From: Poa pratensis
Lineage: Eukaryota; Streptophyta; Magnoliopsida; Poales; Poaceae
Length of the DNA stretch: 64,000 bases
NCBI GenBank assembly: GCA_947311845.1
Contig: CAMZMU010000049.1
Span: 2,725,368-2,789,367, forward strand
Direction of reading: 5' to 3'
The notes below the pieces were generated by a model. It ran no database searches and was not told the DNA's origin. It saw nothing but the letters and a program-made list of their open reading frames with translations. Shown here one piece after another: positions 9,530 to 20,680 of this stretch. Made by a program: the position numbers and the translations under genes. How positions within the stretch are numbered: position 1 is the first letter of the stretch; every line of letters starts with the position of its first letter.

Positions 9530-11228
9530 CACTACAAGAAATATGCTAACTTGTGACCCTCAATATTGGTCACAGAAATGGTCATGTTTTGTCATTTATG
9601 AACTTTTTGTGACGAAAAACGATTGGTCAAAAGATGAGCGTCACAAATGACAGTATGTGACCTTTTTTGGGGATTGGTCATAGACGACTGTGACAAAAAC
9701 AAAGGTCACAAATTCTATGACCAATTGTTTTGGTCACTGCCAATCTGGCCAGTCCACGTCAGATCCAACGTGGCAGAGCTGATGTGGCAAAATTGTGACC
9801 AAATGAAATGGTCGTAAATCAGAATCAGCCCAATCCAGTTCAGCCGTCTAAATGGGCCTAGCCCAATAATTCAGCCCATTTAATATTTTTTCCTCATAAT
9901 ATTGGACAACAACATGGGTCGAGACCAATAATTCAGCCTTTTTATTTTCTGGGCCATGGCCTTTTTGCAGTCCATTTATTCTTAATTTTTCAGCCTTTTT
10001 GTCAGCGCATGGGTCCCAATTGTCAGATGATTTTTTGTGCAGTGGGATCAGATTGTCAGATATTTTTTGGGTGGTGCGTCCCTATCGCCGGGATCTAATA
10101 TTTTCATAGCTCATTAATATGCAATATATCAAATAGAAAGAGGAGAAAACATATGAAAATCTTCAAATAACAGCCAAAATCAGTTTATTACAATATTCAG
10201 TCAGAACAGACACAGAACACAAGAAACCCAAACACTCGTTCACATCTCAACCAATACCATCGAATCTTGCATAACCAGGAACTTCAAGCCACCAAGGTAA
10301 CCATACAATATTCCACAGAATCACAAATATTGCGCTCTATTAATAATATACGCTGAGCAGTATAAAAGCCTAGCTACTCTTGGATACCCTGGAACATGCT
10401 CTTCAACATGGGAAGAAGTCGTCAACGAAGTTCTACCAACATACTCTTGGGCATTGGAAGTTTCATTCACCTAGAAGAACATAATGGAATATCAGTAATT
10501 GCATTGTTCAAGCAGATTACAACCAACATATATATGTAGAAGCACATCAGGTAAGATGATGGAGCAAATCCAACAACAAATACATCTATGTAGTCAACAA
10601 AACCAAGTTTAGGCTTCAATGAAAGAAATTACAAGGGTTTGATTAAGCATACATCCCTACTGAGGGGTGATGACGACGAGCAAAAAGTATAGTCCCAAGT
10701 TTGGACATAAATAGTCAGATCAAGCAGAACATAATAAGGCAGTAAACACATGGTAATGTCCTCTTGACGTACTTGATGGCATACTTGATGGTGAAGCCAG
10801 TCCCAGACGAAGCACGGCCAGGACCTATGCGGCTCCTCAAGGGCGTCCCAGGTGAACGAATCCTGCCAACAGCAAACCAAAACAAAGTGCCGAGCACTGG
10901 ATCAGCATCAGCCAGGCATTCATCATTAACATTTACATAATATGGTCTGATTAGACATTGCGGATAACCTCGGGTATTACAAAAAAGATCATGCAGTTCC
11001 AGTTTGTGTTCAAAGAGTATACAGCCATACAAGATAAAATGGAGCATCCCAGTTTGACCAAAGCATTGACAAAAAAAGTTCATCCCGTCACCCCCGTGGA
11101 TTTAAGACGGAGCTTCAGTGACGAACCTAGTGACGGCCAATATTTGTCACCCACCCATTTTCGGCTACGAAAAATGGATCTTACATGACAAAGGTGGTTT
11201 GTCACTAAATATCATTTCCTTTGTAGTG
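9530..11228. mobile_element. Non-autonomous CACTA element, 1.7 kb
   Basis: It starts CACTACAAGAAATATG and ends CATTTCCTTTGTAGTG. Both ends carry subterminal repeats around TTTGTGACC/GGTCACAAA (for example 9590-9800 and 11100-11215). No transposase was found. The middle (about 10630-10960, minus strand) has exon-like sequence (YVKRTLP, IRSPGTPLRSRIGPGRASSG), perhaps a captured gene piece. The flanking 3 bases (TTT and TGT) do not match perfectly. Confidence 0.88.
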
Positions 11229-11606
11229 TGTCGAACATATAAACTCGCTTCGAATCGAGATTGTCGTAGGATCTAAAAATCATCCTTCGAAAGTATCCAG
11301 AGTTGCCGCGTTACCGGGGAAGCACCTCTCGGCACCAATGTCTACCGCTCCAGGTTTCACGCCGGCTTGACCACATGCTACATTCCATGCCATGAAAAAA
11401 ACCTGCGATCGCACGGGTTTTGCCAAAAGGCGTCTTAGGGCGACGACAATTGGGAGGAGAGAGCTGTTGGGATGGTGAGCTGGTAGGTTGGGGCACCAAA
11501 TTAGGTCTATGATTTGCATGATTCTCAAAAGGACGAACAAAAAAACCGAAGGATTGAGTGACATGTTTTCTTGAATCCGATAATTAGAAAACTACAGGGA
11601 TCCAGA
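11229..11606 (+). repeat. Upstream module of dehydrin 2 (copy B)
   Basis: This matches 1062-1370, 17630-17965 and 33630-33960. It starts abruptly at the CACTA end, in the AACATATAAACTCGC landmark. No coding sequence is supported. Confidence 0.75.
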
Positions 11607-11830
11607 TAAAACATGGTTTTCTAAACATTGTACAAACATAGACCATCACGTGCATCTGGAACGTGCATCCCTATGAACCACACGTACACAAACTAGCCCT
11701 ATGAGCATCTTAGACAGGCTGAGCCGACAACCCTTAAGAGCAACTATGTCAAGTGTAGGAATTGAACCCATGTGGGCCGATTCAACCACAGTGAAAGTAA
11801 CCATTTGAGCTACACTCAGTCCGTGGATGA
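11607..11830 (-). mobile_element. tRNA-derived SINE (Au-SINE-like), fullest copy B
   Basis: On the minus strand it runs from TGTAGCTCAAATGGTTA (A box) through GGTTCAATTCC (B box), then a body with GATGCTCATAGGG and GTACGTGTG, to a TGTTTGTACAATG tail and a short A-rich end. This is the most complete of the four SINE copies. It is about 220 bp, close to the size I know for Au SINEs. Confidence 0.7.
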
Positions 11831-12080
11831 AAGTGCGTTTGATTGCATAAGAAAGAAAAATAATAATACCAAGGAGGTTTTAGTTTCTGAAAAAATCCCT
11901 CAAAAAATAGAGTGCAACTGAATCCCAAGAAAAAATTCTCAAGATTCCAGTAATGCATTTGATTTAAACGGCCAATATATAAAATCCTAAGGATCAAATC
12001 CACGGCAAATCCTATAAAATTCCTGTGAATCGAAGGAGCCCGTAACCTCTCGTGTGCTTCGTCTAGTTAATTTCGTTGTC

Positions 12081-13360
12081 GTCACGTGCCGACACTCTGG
12101 ATCTGTCATATCTCCCGAAGCAAAGAAAACCATATTTGAAAACGAAAAGAAGGATCACAGATGTCTTCTTTCCGGATGAATACGAATGAGTTGGGACGTG
12201 GCGACCTGTGCCTTGAGACTTGAGAGACCCGGCTCCTCTTTATGGGCCACTAGTCGGCAGCCCCTCATGCGAGCACACGCGCGCGGCGATTGGTCCACCT
12301 GACCAACCCACGTACTTTATGAGCTAGCTAGCTACAGTAGTCGGCAGTCACCTGCCCATCCACTCATGAGAGCACGTGGTGCTTTGTCCACCCTCGAAGA
12401 GTTGTTTAGCATAGAACCACCACATTTTCGCTTAAATTCAACCACTATTCGGAAGATTTGTTGCAATGTGCGTTAAAATGGAATTGAACATGAATTGACA
12501 CTGATAGCGGGACCCACCGTCAAGATGACGTGGCACGGGCAAGCAGTAGCCAATTAAAAAAAGAAATATCATAAAAAATATTTTGCACAGAGATACTGCC
12601 GTTTGGCGTTAACCAGACGCGGACTACCGAGGCGCATTGACCAGCGTTGTGGAGCAGGCTGCAGCGGCACACCTGTTCGCCTCGTGCTCCCGCGCCGCTG
12701 GCCTCCCGCCGCCGTGGCTCGCAACCCCGCCGTCGAACATGGCCTGTTGCTCGGCCGTCACACTGAGTACGGGGGAAACACACGGGTCTCGAGCGCCGCC
12801 GCCGACCTGCTGCTCGATTGCGGCTTCCGAAGAGCGTGACGAGGCTGAGGCGTCGTGACGCACCCAGGGGACAAGGCCTCGGTGGAGGCCACGGCATGAG
12901 GCCATGGAATCCATGTTAGTCACCATGTGGGGGCCTTCGGCCGAGGAGCATCGTGGGTGCTCGGGTCGTCCAGTTGGTTATCGGGGAGGTCTTAGTAGTG
13001 CGGGACACATGGTGGTGATAGGGTTTGATCTCTGGTTCAGTAATTTGTCGGGAACGCGAACGGCATGACGTGCGCCACACGGTCACCACGCCCACAGAAC
13101 TTCCCTCCTCTTCTCTCGCGTTTTTTAGCTGGACAACTCGGCCTGCCCGTAGTTTTCGGCAAAAAAGAGAAACGTGGGTAGTCGACTGGCAGCGCTAGAG
13201 GGCTAAATGGTCGTATTCGTCCGGCGAACTTACCCTCGAACGGCCTATAAATAGTGCCTCGTGCTGCACTTGCTTCACACAACCACCCGCTTCACTCACA
13301 CAATCAACGCAAGTAAACAGCAGAGCTATTAGATTTCCCGAGTGACAAGTTCAGCGCACG
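12081..13360 (+). promoter_or_regulatory. Promoter of dehydrin 2, split by an 833-bp insertion
   Basis: Distal elements are CACGTG (12083-12088) fused to GCCGAC (12088-12093), ACGTGGC (12196-12202) and GTCGGC (12253-12258 and 12340-12345). The core promoter has TATAAATA at 13246-13253. In the other copies the last CRT/DRE box lies about 45-65 bases from the TATA box. Here the insertion at 12399-13231 pushes all recognised boxes at least 900 bases upstream. The untranslated leader is conserved. Confidence 0.75.
12399..13231. mobile_element. Insertion in the dehydrin 2 promoter with a 9-bp target duplication
   Basis: The sequence ACCCTCGAA occurs at 12390-12398 and again at 13232-13240. In dehydrins 1, 3 and 4 the site is single (CCCTCGAA or similar, directly before GGCCTATA). 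A 9-bp duplication suggests a Mutator-like element, but the ends (GAGTTGTTTAGC ... GGCGAACTT) show no clear inverted repeat. The interior (12600-12960) is GC-rich with open frames on both strands and may be a captured gene piece, as in a Pack-MULE. I do not recognise the protein. Confidence 0.65.
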
Positions 13361-13972
13361 ATGGAGCACCAGGGTCATGGCACCGGGGAGAAGAAGGGCC
13401 TCGTGGAGAACATCGAGAAGAAGGGCCTCGTGGAGAACGACATGGAGAAGCTCCCCGGTGGCCACGGCGATCACCAACAGACCGGCGACACCTACGGGCA
13501 GCAGGGACACACCGGAGTGACCGGCGCGGGGACACACAGCACCGGCGAGAAGAAGGGCGTCATGGAGAACGTCATGGAGAAGCTCCCCGGTGGTTACACC
13601 TACGGGCAGCAGGGACACACCGGAATGACCGGCACAGGGACGCACGGCACCGGCGAAAAAAATGGCGTCATGGAGAAGCTCCCCGGTGGTTACACCTACG
13701 GGCAGCAGGGACACACCGGAATGACCGGCACAGGGACGCACGGCACCGGCGAGAAAAATGGCGTCATGGAGAAGCTCCCCGGTGGCCACAGTGACCACCA
13801 GCAGACCACTGGAATGACCGGCACGGCGACGCATGGCACCCCGCCCACCGGCGGCACGTACGGGCAGCAGGGACACACTGCAACGACTGCCAGGACACAC
13901 AACACCCATGGAACTGGTGAGAAGAAGGGCATCATGGACGAGATCAAGGACAAGCTGCCTGGACAGCACTAA
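13361..13972 (+). CDS. Kn-type dehydrin 2 (WCS120/CS66/DHN5-like), 203 aa
   Basis: This is a hydrophilic, presumably disordered cold/drought protectant. From the ATG at 13361 ([13 protein letters not shown]) it has an N-terminal K-segment in which EKKGLVEN is duplicated (residues 10-33). A K-like segment [15 protein letters not shown] follows at 63-77, then two shortened K-segments [11 protein letters not shown] (99-109 and 131-141) and a canonical C-terminal [15 protein letters not shown] (187-201). The phi segments are of the [11 protein letters not shown] type, with several [14 protein letters not shown] repeats. Residues 77-108 and 109-140 are identical, from a 96-bp tandem duplication with one silent change. 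There is no Y-segment, S-segment or cysteine. The coding frame is intact and intronless. The promoter is altered (see the separate entry), so expression may differ from the paralogues. Confidence 0.95.
   Translation: MEHQGHGTGEKKGLVENIEKKGLVENDMEKLPGGHGDHQQTGDTYGQQGHTGVTGAGTHSTGEKKGVMENVMEKLPGGYTYGQQGHTGMTGTGTHGTGEKNGVMEKLPGGYTYGQQGHTGMTGTGTHGTGEKNGVMEKLPGGHSDHQQTTGMTGTATHGTPPTGGTYGQQGHTATTARTHNTHGTGEKKGIMDEIKDKLPGQH
13589..13780 (+). repeat. 96-bp tandem duplication inside dehydrin 2
   Basis: The two units, 13589-13684 and 13685-13780, differ at one base by eye (GAAAAAAAT versus GAGAAAAAT). Each encodes one phi segment plus a short K-segment (32 residues). The near identity marks a recent event. 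Confidence 0.95.
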
Positions 13973-14301
13973 GACCAGTCTGCGCGCGCCTGCTACCTTT
14001 GTGGAATAATAAGATGGCGTACTTCCACCGTACATAAATTTATTGAGTCTAGTTCAGCTAGCTCACTTGGTTGTTAGAGGAGCGAATTCATCAAGGTTTA
14101 AGCTTTCACATGTATGTATGCTATGGCAAATGATATATGTTTGCAAGTTTGCTCTTATCAATTCTCTTATTATACTTGCTCCATGTCCCGTTGATTTCGT
14201 ACATTAATTACTATACTTTCATCCGAAAAAAGTTTGTGCATGCGTGGCTCCGAGTGCAAGTTCACAACAAATGAGACACACACGGAAACAAACCCACATG
14301 A
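13973..14301 (+). repeat. 3' UTR and flank of dehydrin 2
   Basis: The 3' UTR has an AATAATAAG signal near 14006-14014. The flank matches window positions 1-233 closely, which is what reveals the outside copy. It ends at the Harbinger insertion. Confidence 0.85.
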
Positions 14302-14304
14302 TCA

Positions 14305-16698
14305 GGATGACTCCAACGGGGCGACGCATCGAGTCCGCGCGCATCCGTTCGTGTCCGCGAGGGCCAAAAACACAGCCTAACGGGGCGACGCAAACGGACC
14401 GCGGTCCGTTTTTTGGTCCGCCGCGACGCATCCCTGGCCCAAATTTGGGCCACCGATGCGTCGGCCCCGGACGCGAAACGGAGCTCTTTTGTGTCCTCCC
14501 CTGGTCCGCTTTTGGAGGCAAAATCCACAGTCCAGACCTACCCCATGGCCGCCGCCTCCAGGATCGCCAAGGCCGCCGCCAAGACCGCCGCTGCCGCCGC
14601 CGAGAGCCTAGAGCTGGCCGACGACGCCGCCGGGCTTGCTCCCCGGCTGAAGAAAGTGAAGAAGGAGCTCACGGTGGAGCAGAGGGCCAAGGAGACGGCC
14701 AAGCGGGGCCAACGGAGGAGGAGGCTGAAGCAGGACAGGCTCGACGCCGCCGCCAGGGCCGCCGCCGAGGAAAAGGGCGACGACGACAACGCCGACCTCG
14801 TGACCAAGACCGCGACAGCTGCCCTCCTCCTCATTGGACTTACCCCGTCCGCGGCGGCGGTTGGGGTAGCGACTGCGGCGGCGGTCGGGGTTTCCTCTAC
14901 CGCGGCCAGCTCCAACGCTTCCACGGCCCGACCTCCAAGGTCGAAACCGCTCGCGACCGCGCCATCTCCTGCGCACGGGTTCGTCCCTGGAACCATGCCG
15001 CCGCGGGTTTCTCCTACCTCCGACGAGTCGGTCGAGGTACCTGCCCTCGTTCTCAACCCGCCTGCGACACCGTTGGTCGCACAGTCGCCCGCGCCGCAGA
15101 CTGCGGAGGCGCGTGCAGCTGCCCCGCCAGTGGTCGCCCCCGCGCGTAACCTGTTCGGCACAGTGCCCACGCCATCGCCGGGTGACCCCAGGTACTACGA
15201 GGAGGACGATGACCCCTACTACGGGGAGGACGTCCTCCAGGACATGGTCTGCGACAACACCCAGTACGACGGCGACGACTACAATGCCGGGGATGATGAG
15301 ACTCTACCGACCGGCCCCGATGTGATCAACATCGATAATGAGCCGGTCTTCAACGAGCTCGATGCCGCCGCCGCGGCCATGAGGAAGAAGGTCAGCCAAA
15401 GAGGCGCCTCGTTCACCACCGCTGAAGACATTCTCATTTGCGAGTCGTGGATCGAGGTTGGAACCAACCAAATCATCGGGGCCGAGCAAAAAGGGTCGGC
15501 ATTTTGGGGCCGGTTCACCAAGCGCTACAACGAGGGCCGAATCCTTCCGCCCCGGAACATTCTGACGCACCGGACCGAGTGTTCAATCTCTAAGAGGTGG
15601 AACCACATTCAAGAGCAAATGAGCAAGTTTTGCGGCGCCGTTGAGCACATCGAAAGCCGGCCGCCGCAAAGTGGCTATGGAATCAAGGAGCAAATGTTGC
15701 AAGCTTTGGATCTCTTCAAGGCTCAATATGGCAAGGTCTTCACCTTGACCCATTGCTACCGGGAGCTCAAGGACCAGGAGAAGTGGAAGGAGCTATACGC
15801 CTCCCTCAAGAAGGCGGGACAAGCGGGACATCTTGGTGTTGACAAGGGAGAGGGCACAACGGAGAAGGAGAAGGACGGGAGGCCAAGGGGGAAGAACAAC
15901 TCCAAGGCCGAGCAGAAGCGCGATGCAACGACCCTTGCGTTGCAAGAGACTTTGAGCGGGTTCCTATCCCAAAAGGATATGACCTGTGACAAGAGGGAAG
16001 AGAGGAGAGAAAAGGAACGCCTCGAGAGAGAGGCGGCTTCGAAGCTCTACTTCGAATTGCAAAAGAAGAGGCTTGACATAGAGGAGGAGAACGCTCGGAC
16101 CCGGGCGGCGGAGGTCGAGATCAGGGGCAAGGAGGCCGAGGCAAGGACCAAGGAGGCCGACGTGAAGGCCAGGGAGGTGGAGCTCAAGGCCAAAGACCTT
16201 GAACTCGCCCTACGCGCCGAGGAGGCCAGGATCATGGACATGGACATCTCCACCTTCACCCCTAGGAAGAAGGCCTACTACGAGAAGAAGCAAAGGCAGT
16301 ACATGGATCAGGTTTGATCTATTCTCGGTCCCTTCTACATATTTGTGTTGAACTATGGCCAACATGGCTGGAAAAACATGGCCGGTGGCCGAAATTTGTA
16401 ATATTTTGGGCACACCTGGGGACATGGCCGATGGCCGCAACTTGTAATGTTTTGGGCACACCTGGGGACATGGCCGATGGCTGCAACTTGTAATGTTTTG
16501 GGGGCGTGGAAACGATCATGCCCGAAAATGATCAAAATGATCAAAAACCCTGGCCGGGCGGACTCAATGCGTCGGCCCGTTGGGGGCAGTGGCCGGAAAG
16601 GGGCGGACGTGGGCCGGACATGGGTCCTTTTGGCGACGCAAACGGACCAAACGCGGACCAAACGTGCGTCCGTTTGCGTCGCCCCATTGGAGTCATCC
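14305..16698 (+). mobile_element. PIF/Harbinger element carrying only ORF1
   Basis: This 2394-bp element has terminal inverted repeats: GGATGACTCCAACGGGGCGA at the left, and the right end ends TCGCCCCATTGGAGTCATCC, differing at one position. It is flanked by TCA (14302-14304 and 16699-16701). The empty site is present in the window: around 231-245 the paralogous flank reads CACGATCATATCTCC with no insert. The subterminal parts repeat GCGACGCAAACGGACC. The only gene is ORF1; no DDE transposase is found. Confidence 0.92.
14545..16317 (+). CDS. Harbinger ORF1 protein, trihelix/Myb-like plus NAM-associated domain, 590 aa
   Basis: The first ATG, at 14545, gives 590 residues. The N-terminus is Ala/Lys-rich (MAAASRIAKAAAKTAAAAAE), followed by an Ala/Pro/Ser-rich linker and an acidic stretch near residues 210-265. 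A trihelix/Myb-like fold starts near residue 287 (GASFTTAEDILICESWIEVG) and includes GSAFWGRFTKRYNE. The NAM-associated C-terminal region follows (FTLTHCYRELKDQEKWKELY, about 400-420). A long charged coiled coil (about 470-570) ends in FTPRKKAYYEKKQRQYMDQV. Family knowledge: ORF1 works with the transposase in DNA binding and nuclear import. The frame is intact, so the element is either young or its ORF1 is retained. A transposase would have to be supplied in trans. Confidence 0.88.
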   Translation: MAAASRIAKAAAKTAAAAAESLELADDAAGLAPRLKKVKKELTVEQRAKETAKRGQRRRRLKQDRLDAAARAAAEEKGDDDNADLVTKTATAALLLIGLTPSAAAVGVATAAAVGVSSTAASSNASTARPPRSKPLATAPSPAHGFVPGTMPPRVSPTSDESVEVPALVLNPPATPLVAQSPAPQTAEARAAAPPVVAPARNLFGTVPTPSPGDPRYYEEDDDPYYGEDVLQDMVCDNTQYDGDDYNAGDDETLPTGPDVINIDNEPVFNELDAAAAAMRKKVSQRGASFTTAEDILICESWIEVGTNQIIGAEQKGSAFWGRFTKRYNEGRILPPRNILTHRTECSISKRWNHIQEQMSKFCGAVEHIESRPPQSGYGIKEQMLQALDLFKAQYGKVFTLTHCYRELKDQEKWKELYASLKKAGQAGHLGVDKGEGTTEKEKDGRPRGKNNSKAEQKRDATTLALQETLSGFLSQKDMTCDKREERREKERLEREAASKLYFELQKKRLDIEEENARTRAAEVEIRGKEAEARTKEADVKAREVELKAKDLELALRAEEARIMDMDISTFTPRKKAYYEKKQRQYMDQV

Positions 16699-16701
16699 TC
16701 A

Positions 16702-17610
16702 TATCTCCGCACTTTCGCTCTCCTGCTCAAGGTACGCCGCATCTGCTCGACTCCCCTCCTTAGGAGGGTCCAAACCAATTCTCGTATCGTTGATAGCAAG
16801 GCCAAAGATACATTCACACGAATCACAACGCGAGATGCATCCGACACTCCATGCCATCGACTAAGACTTATGGAAAAAACTGTCGACTGAGACCTAGCAA
16901 TTCTAAAAATAAAAAAATAAAAAAACTAAGACAATATACAATATACAATAAAATGAGAAGAAAAAAAAAAAAGGAAGAGGCTGAGACGATAGGCTGGCTG
17001 ATTCGTTTAGAGCTGGCTTCCGTGAGAACGCCAAATTATGCACGAATTTAGTGGGTTGAAGATTAGCAAATCTGTTACAACAAATGACGCACACGCTCGA
17101 CCACTAAGGAATCAAACCCACATGATCATATCTCCATAATATCGCTCTTGTTATTATACATGCTCCAAGTACCGGTGCTACAATTTTGCTCTTATTATTG
17201 TACTTTCCCGCTTCCGCGCCGCGGCCGCCGTCGGTCTCCTCACCCCCACAAAATCTGACGCCGCACATTGAAGAAAAGTTACGAGATCAATACTTAACGT
17301 ATAAGACATGAGAAAACCCTAACGTACAAGATGGATGCCCCTACTGAAGACTATAAATACCGGAAGACATCCGTACAGAAGACCATCGTTCATTCACCCT
17401 ACACGACCGCATCTACATCAAGCTGAAGCCCTAGCCTTCATAGCGTCTTTAGTCTAAACCCTTGACAATACTCCCCTGTCGAGCGCATCTATAACATTGA
17501 CGGATCGTCTTGTAAACACTTGTACGATTTTGTGATCACGCTATAAATAAAGTTTGAGAGAATGTCACCATCTACCTCATCTTGGATCCTGCCCTGTTGA
17601 CATGTGCCAC
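16702..17610 (+). repeat. Array spacer, copy B
   Basis: This is the continuation of the dehydrin 2 3' flank after the Harbinger element. It matches 241-1050, with extra bases in places, including the TATAAATACCGG..GACATCCGTA segment at about 17350. No gene is seen. Confidence 0.75.
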
Positions 17611-17983
17611 CTACCGAACAAAAAAACTTGCATCGGTTCACTGGAGCGAGATTGCGTAGGACTTGAAAATCATCCCGCGAAAGTATCCAAGCCGCCGTGT
17701 TACAGGGGAAGCATCTCGCAACTCCATTGTCCACCACTCCGGGTTTCACGCCGGCTCGACCACATCCTGAAAGCGTCTTATGACGGCGGAAATTGGGAGG
17801 AGAGAGCGGTTGGGACGGTGAGTTACTAGATTAGGACGCCAAGCTAGGTTTTGATTTGCAAGATTCTTGAAAGTTAGACATAGAAAAAAAAGGATTTTAG
17901 TAACATATTCTCTTGAATCTTATAGGATTAGAAACCTACATGGATTTAGATGAACATTGTTTTCTTAAACACTGTACAAACGC
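17610..17983 (+). repeat. Upstream module of dehydrin 3 (copy C)
   Basis: This matches the modules at 1050, 11229 and 33630. Its last 25 bases (TTTTCTTAAACACTGTACAAACGC) are the tail of the SINE, which is then cut by a CACTA element and resumes at about 20544. Confidence 0.75.
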
Positions 17984-20156
17984 CACTAGTAGAAAAAGGG
18001 CCTCTAGTTCAGGTTGGGAACGGGCTCTAGTCCCGGTTATCCAACCGGACCTACCAAATCGGGACAAAAGGCCCTGTCCTTTAGTCCCGGTTAGCCACAA
18101 ACCGGGACAAAAGGCTCTCCACGTGGGCGGAGTCGTGCGCTGGGGGCGGGACTAAAGATTTTGTGTTTTCCATTCAATTATTTTTCATTTTGTGTTTTCC
18201 ATTCAATTCTTTTTCATTTCAAACAAGTTTTCGTATACACATATTCCACGCTACTACATACTGTACACGTTGATGCATATATATAATATAATTTCTCTTA
18301 CGAGCATACATATATATATAATTTGGTATATATATCTATTGAATTACATGGAGATCATTAAATTACATGGAGGCATTAGCGGCAATGGTATTCTCCGGTT
18401 TCAGGTATGACCTCCGTAAGCAAAAATCCCGCCAATTCCTCTTGAATTGCTCGTAGGCGGTTCTTTGGTAGGATCTGCTCCCGCATCCTTTCGATCTTTA
18501 AAGAAGGAGATCCATTATAACCCCTCTTTCTCCGTATCTGGTCCAACAATTATAGTCGGACATGAAACCTGACCGAAACAGTTGGCTGTGAACGATTTTT
18601 GAGGAAGAGTAATCCTTCTTATTCTTACAGACACCACATGGACAACACATAAAACCATTCCGCTTGTTTGCCTCAGCCACACCGATAAAATAATGCAGCC
18701 ATTAATGAACTCGTGAGAGCGTCGGTCATCCTACATTCATTGCCGGCTCATCTGTATTATATAAGTATATCAAAAACCATTACACAACATCATGAATAGA
18801 GAAGTGACCAAATTAATACAAGTTCATCACATTAAAACCAAAATAGAGTAGTGACGAAATGTTATTATTGCAAAAATATAAACATAAAGTTCACACATAG
18901 TTCTCATAAAACAACATACAACTATCTAGAGCATCTAAAACATATATTGAAACTAACATACAACTATCTAAAACATTTAAATGCACCAACAAATGCGATC
19001 AAAATCGCAACTAAGGTAATAATTGATCCAACAGCATAATGATACGAACCTCTTTATTAATGGTATATTTTCTAATCTTTCTAATCTTTAAGCGCATTGC
19101 ATCCATCTTGATCTTGTGATCATCGACGACATCGGCAACATAAAACTCCAATTTCATCTTCTCTTCTTCAATTCTTTTCAATTTTTCTTTCAAATCGTCG
19201 TTTTTTTTTCAACTAAATTTAACTTCTCGACAAGAGGGTCGGTTGGAATTTCCGGTTCACATACCTCCTAGATAAAAATATCTATATCAAGTTGGTCGGC
19301 ATAATTATCATAAACACGAAATGAAACAAATAGTTATAAAAGATAATATACCACATCCGAATCATAGACCGGACAAGGGTCGACGGGGACGGATATCAAA
19401 ACCATGGCACTATATATATAAAAAACAATCATACAAGTAAGAAAATTATACAAGTAACTATCTAAATCATACAAGTAAGATTTTTTTTTTAAAAAAGAAC
19501 AAGAGGCTCACCAAGGTGGTGCCGGCGATGGGACGGCGCGGGCGATCGACGGCGGTGAGGACGGGGACGGGGACGAGACGGCGCTAAAACCCACAAATTA
19601 TCCTTTAATTTGACCTCAAATTGCATATAAATCAAATAAACTCCCACATAATTACTTCCAAACTAAAACCCACAAATCACTCTACTTCTAGAGCATGAAA
19701 TGAGTTAAACTAGCAATGATGGATGAAAAGATGAAGTTGCTAACCTTTTAGAACCCTTGGATAGATGGGGCGCCGCCACTCTTGACAAATCGTGGAAAAA
19801 AATGGGGATAACTCAAACTCGAGGAGGAAACAGAGGAGAAAAATGGGGATGAACTCGAGCTCGGGCAGGACGATGATATGTAGGAAAGATTTTAGTCCCG
19901 GTTGGTGTCTCCAGACTAAGTCTATCTTTAGTCCCGGTTGGAGACATCGACCGGGACTAAACGGGCTCGCACCAGCCGCAGCCTGCCGCAACCCGTTTAG
20001 TCCCGGTTGGTATAGGTCTCGTTTGACCCGGGACTAAAGTTGGCCGTGCCCGTGCGGCGTCCTAGCGTTGGAACCGGAACTAATGCTCACATTAGTCCCG
20101 GCCCCAAACACGGCTGGGACTAAAGCTCTGGACGGAAGGCACATTTTCTACTAGTG
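17984..20156. mobile_element. CACTA element with transposase remnant, in the SINE of unit 3
   Basis: It starts CACTAGTAGAAAAAGGGCC and ends GGCACATTTTCTACTAGTG. Both ends carry palindromic subterminal repeats around TAGTCCCGGTT/AACCGGGACTA (18000-18150 and 19885-20120). A short minus-strand piece at 18498-18680 (CPCGVCKNKKDYSSSKIVHS, then FRSGFMSDYNCWTRYGERGV) is the N-terminal transposase-associated domain of CACTA transposases. The rest of the transposase is absent. Confidence 0.88.
18498..18680 (-). pseudogene. CACTA transposase N-terminal fragment
   Basis: Sixty residues, beginning AEANKRNGFMCCPCGVCKNK, match the zinc-binding transposase-associated domain. The same segment in better shape is found at 27080-27817. 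It is too short to be functional. Confidence 0.8.
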
Positions 20157-20249
20157 CACAGACCCACACATACATGTATATTTGTACTTATTGGGTATTC
20201 ATACTGTACAAAACTATGTATTTATACTGTTTTGCCAACTGTATCTGTA

Positions 20250-20543
20250 TCAATACGCTGGAATATGATGACGCAGAAAAAAAAATTCAGAAAATATACT
20301 GCTGGCGTACATTTTAATGTACTGATGGCGTACAACACGTATTTCAGGAAAAGTACCACTGGCGTACAAAAACCCTACCACTGGCAGACGCGTCTGTATG
20401 GCAGCGGTAACACGCGCTACCGCTGACGCACAAGCTTATGTACGTTACCGCTGGCCCTGTGCGCCAGCGGTAGCTTTTATCGCTGGCGTAACTGTGCTGA
20501 CGTACGCATGTGCGCCAGTGGTAAGCCTTTTCTATACTAGTGA
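20250..20543. mobile_element. CACTA terminal fragment
   Basis: The stretch carries many ACCGCTGGCGTAC/GTACGCCAGCGGT-type repeats in both orientations and ends CCTTTTCTATACTAGTG at 20543. These are CACTA subterminal repeats with a right terminus. The left end was not found, so it is partial or its left end is lost in the neighbouring element. Confidence 0.65.
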
Positions 20544-20680
20544 CCCTACCCCTATGAACACTCTGACTGAGCTGACAAATCTTGAGAGCACCTATGTCAA
20601 ATGTAGGACTTGAACCCATGTGGGCCGATTCCACCACAACAAACCTAACCATTTGAGCTTCCCTTGGTTTGTGGATGAAA
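20544..20680 (-). mobile_element. 5' half of the SINE of unit 3 (copy C)
   Basis: The minus strand carries GGTTCAAGTCC (B box, complement of 20606-20616) and AGCTCAAATGGTTAGG (A box). The 3' tail of the same SINE lies before the CACTA, at about 17960-17983. The copy is therefore split by about 2.56 kb. Confidence 0.65.

Noticed and set aside
12520..12926. Overlapping GC-rich open frames in the dehydrin 2 promoter insertion
   Set aside because: Frames are open on both strands because of GC composition; no recognisable protein, so not called as genes.
14413..14544. Extension of Harbinger ORF1 upstream of 14545
   Set aside because: It would need a TTG start; the first ATG in good context is at 14545.
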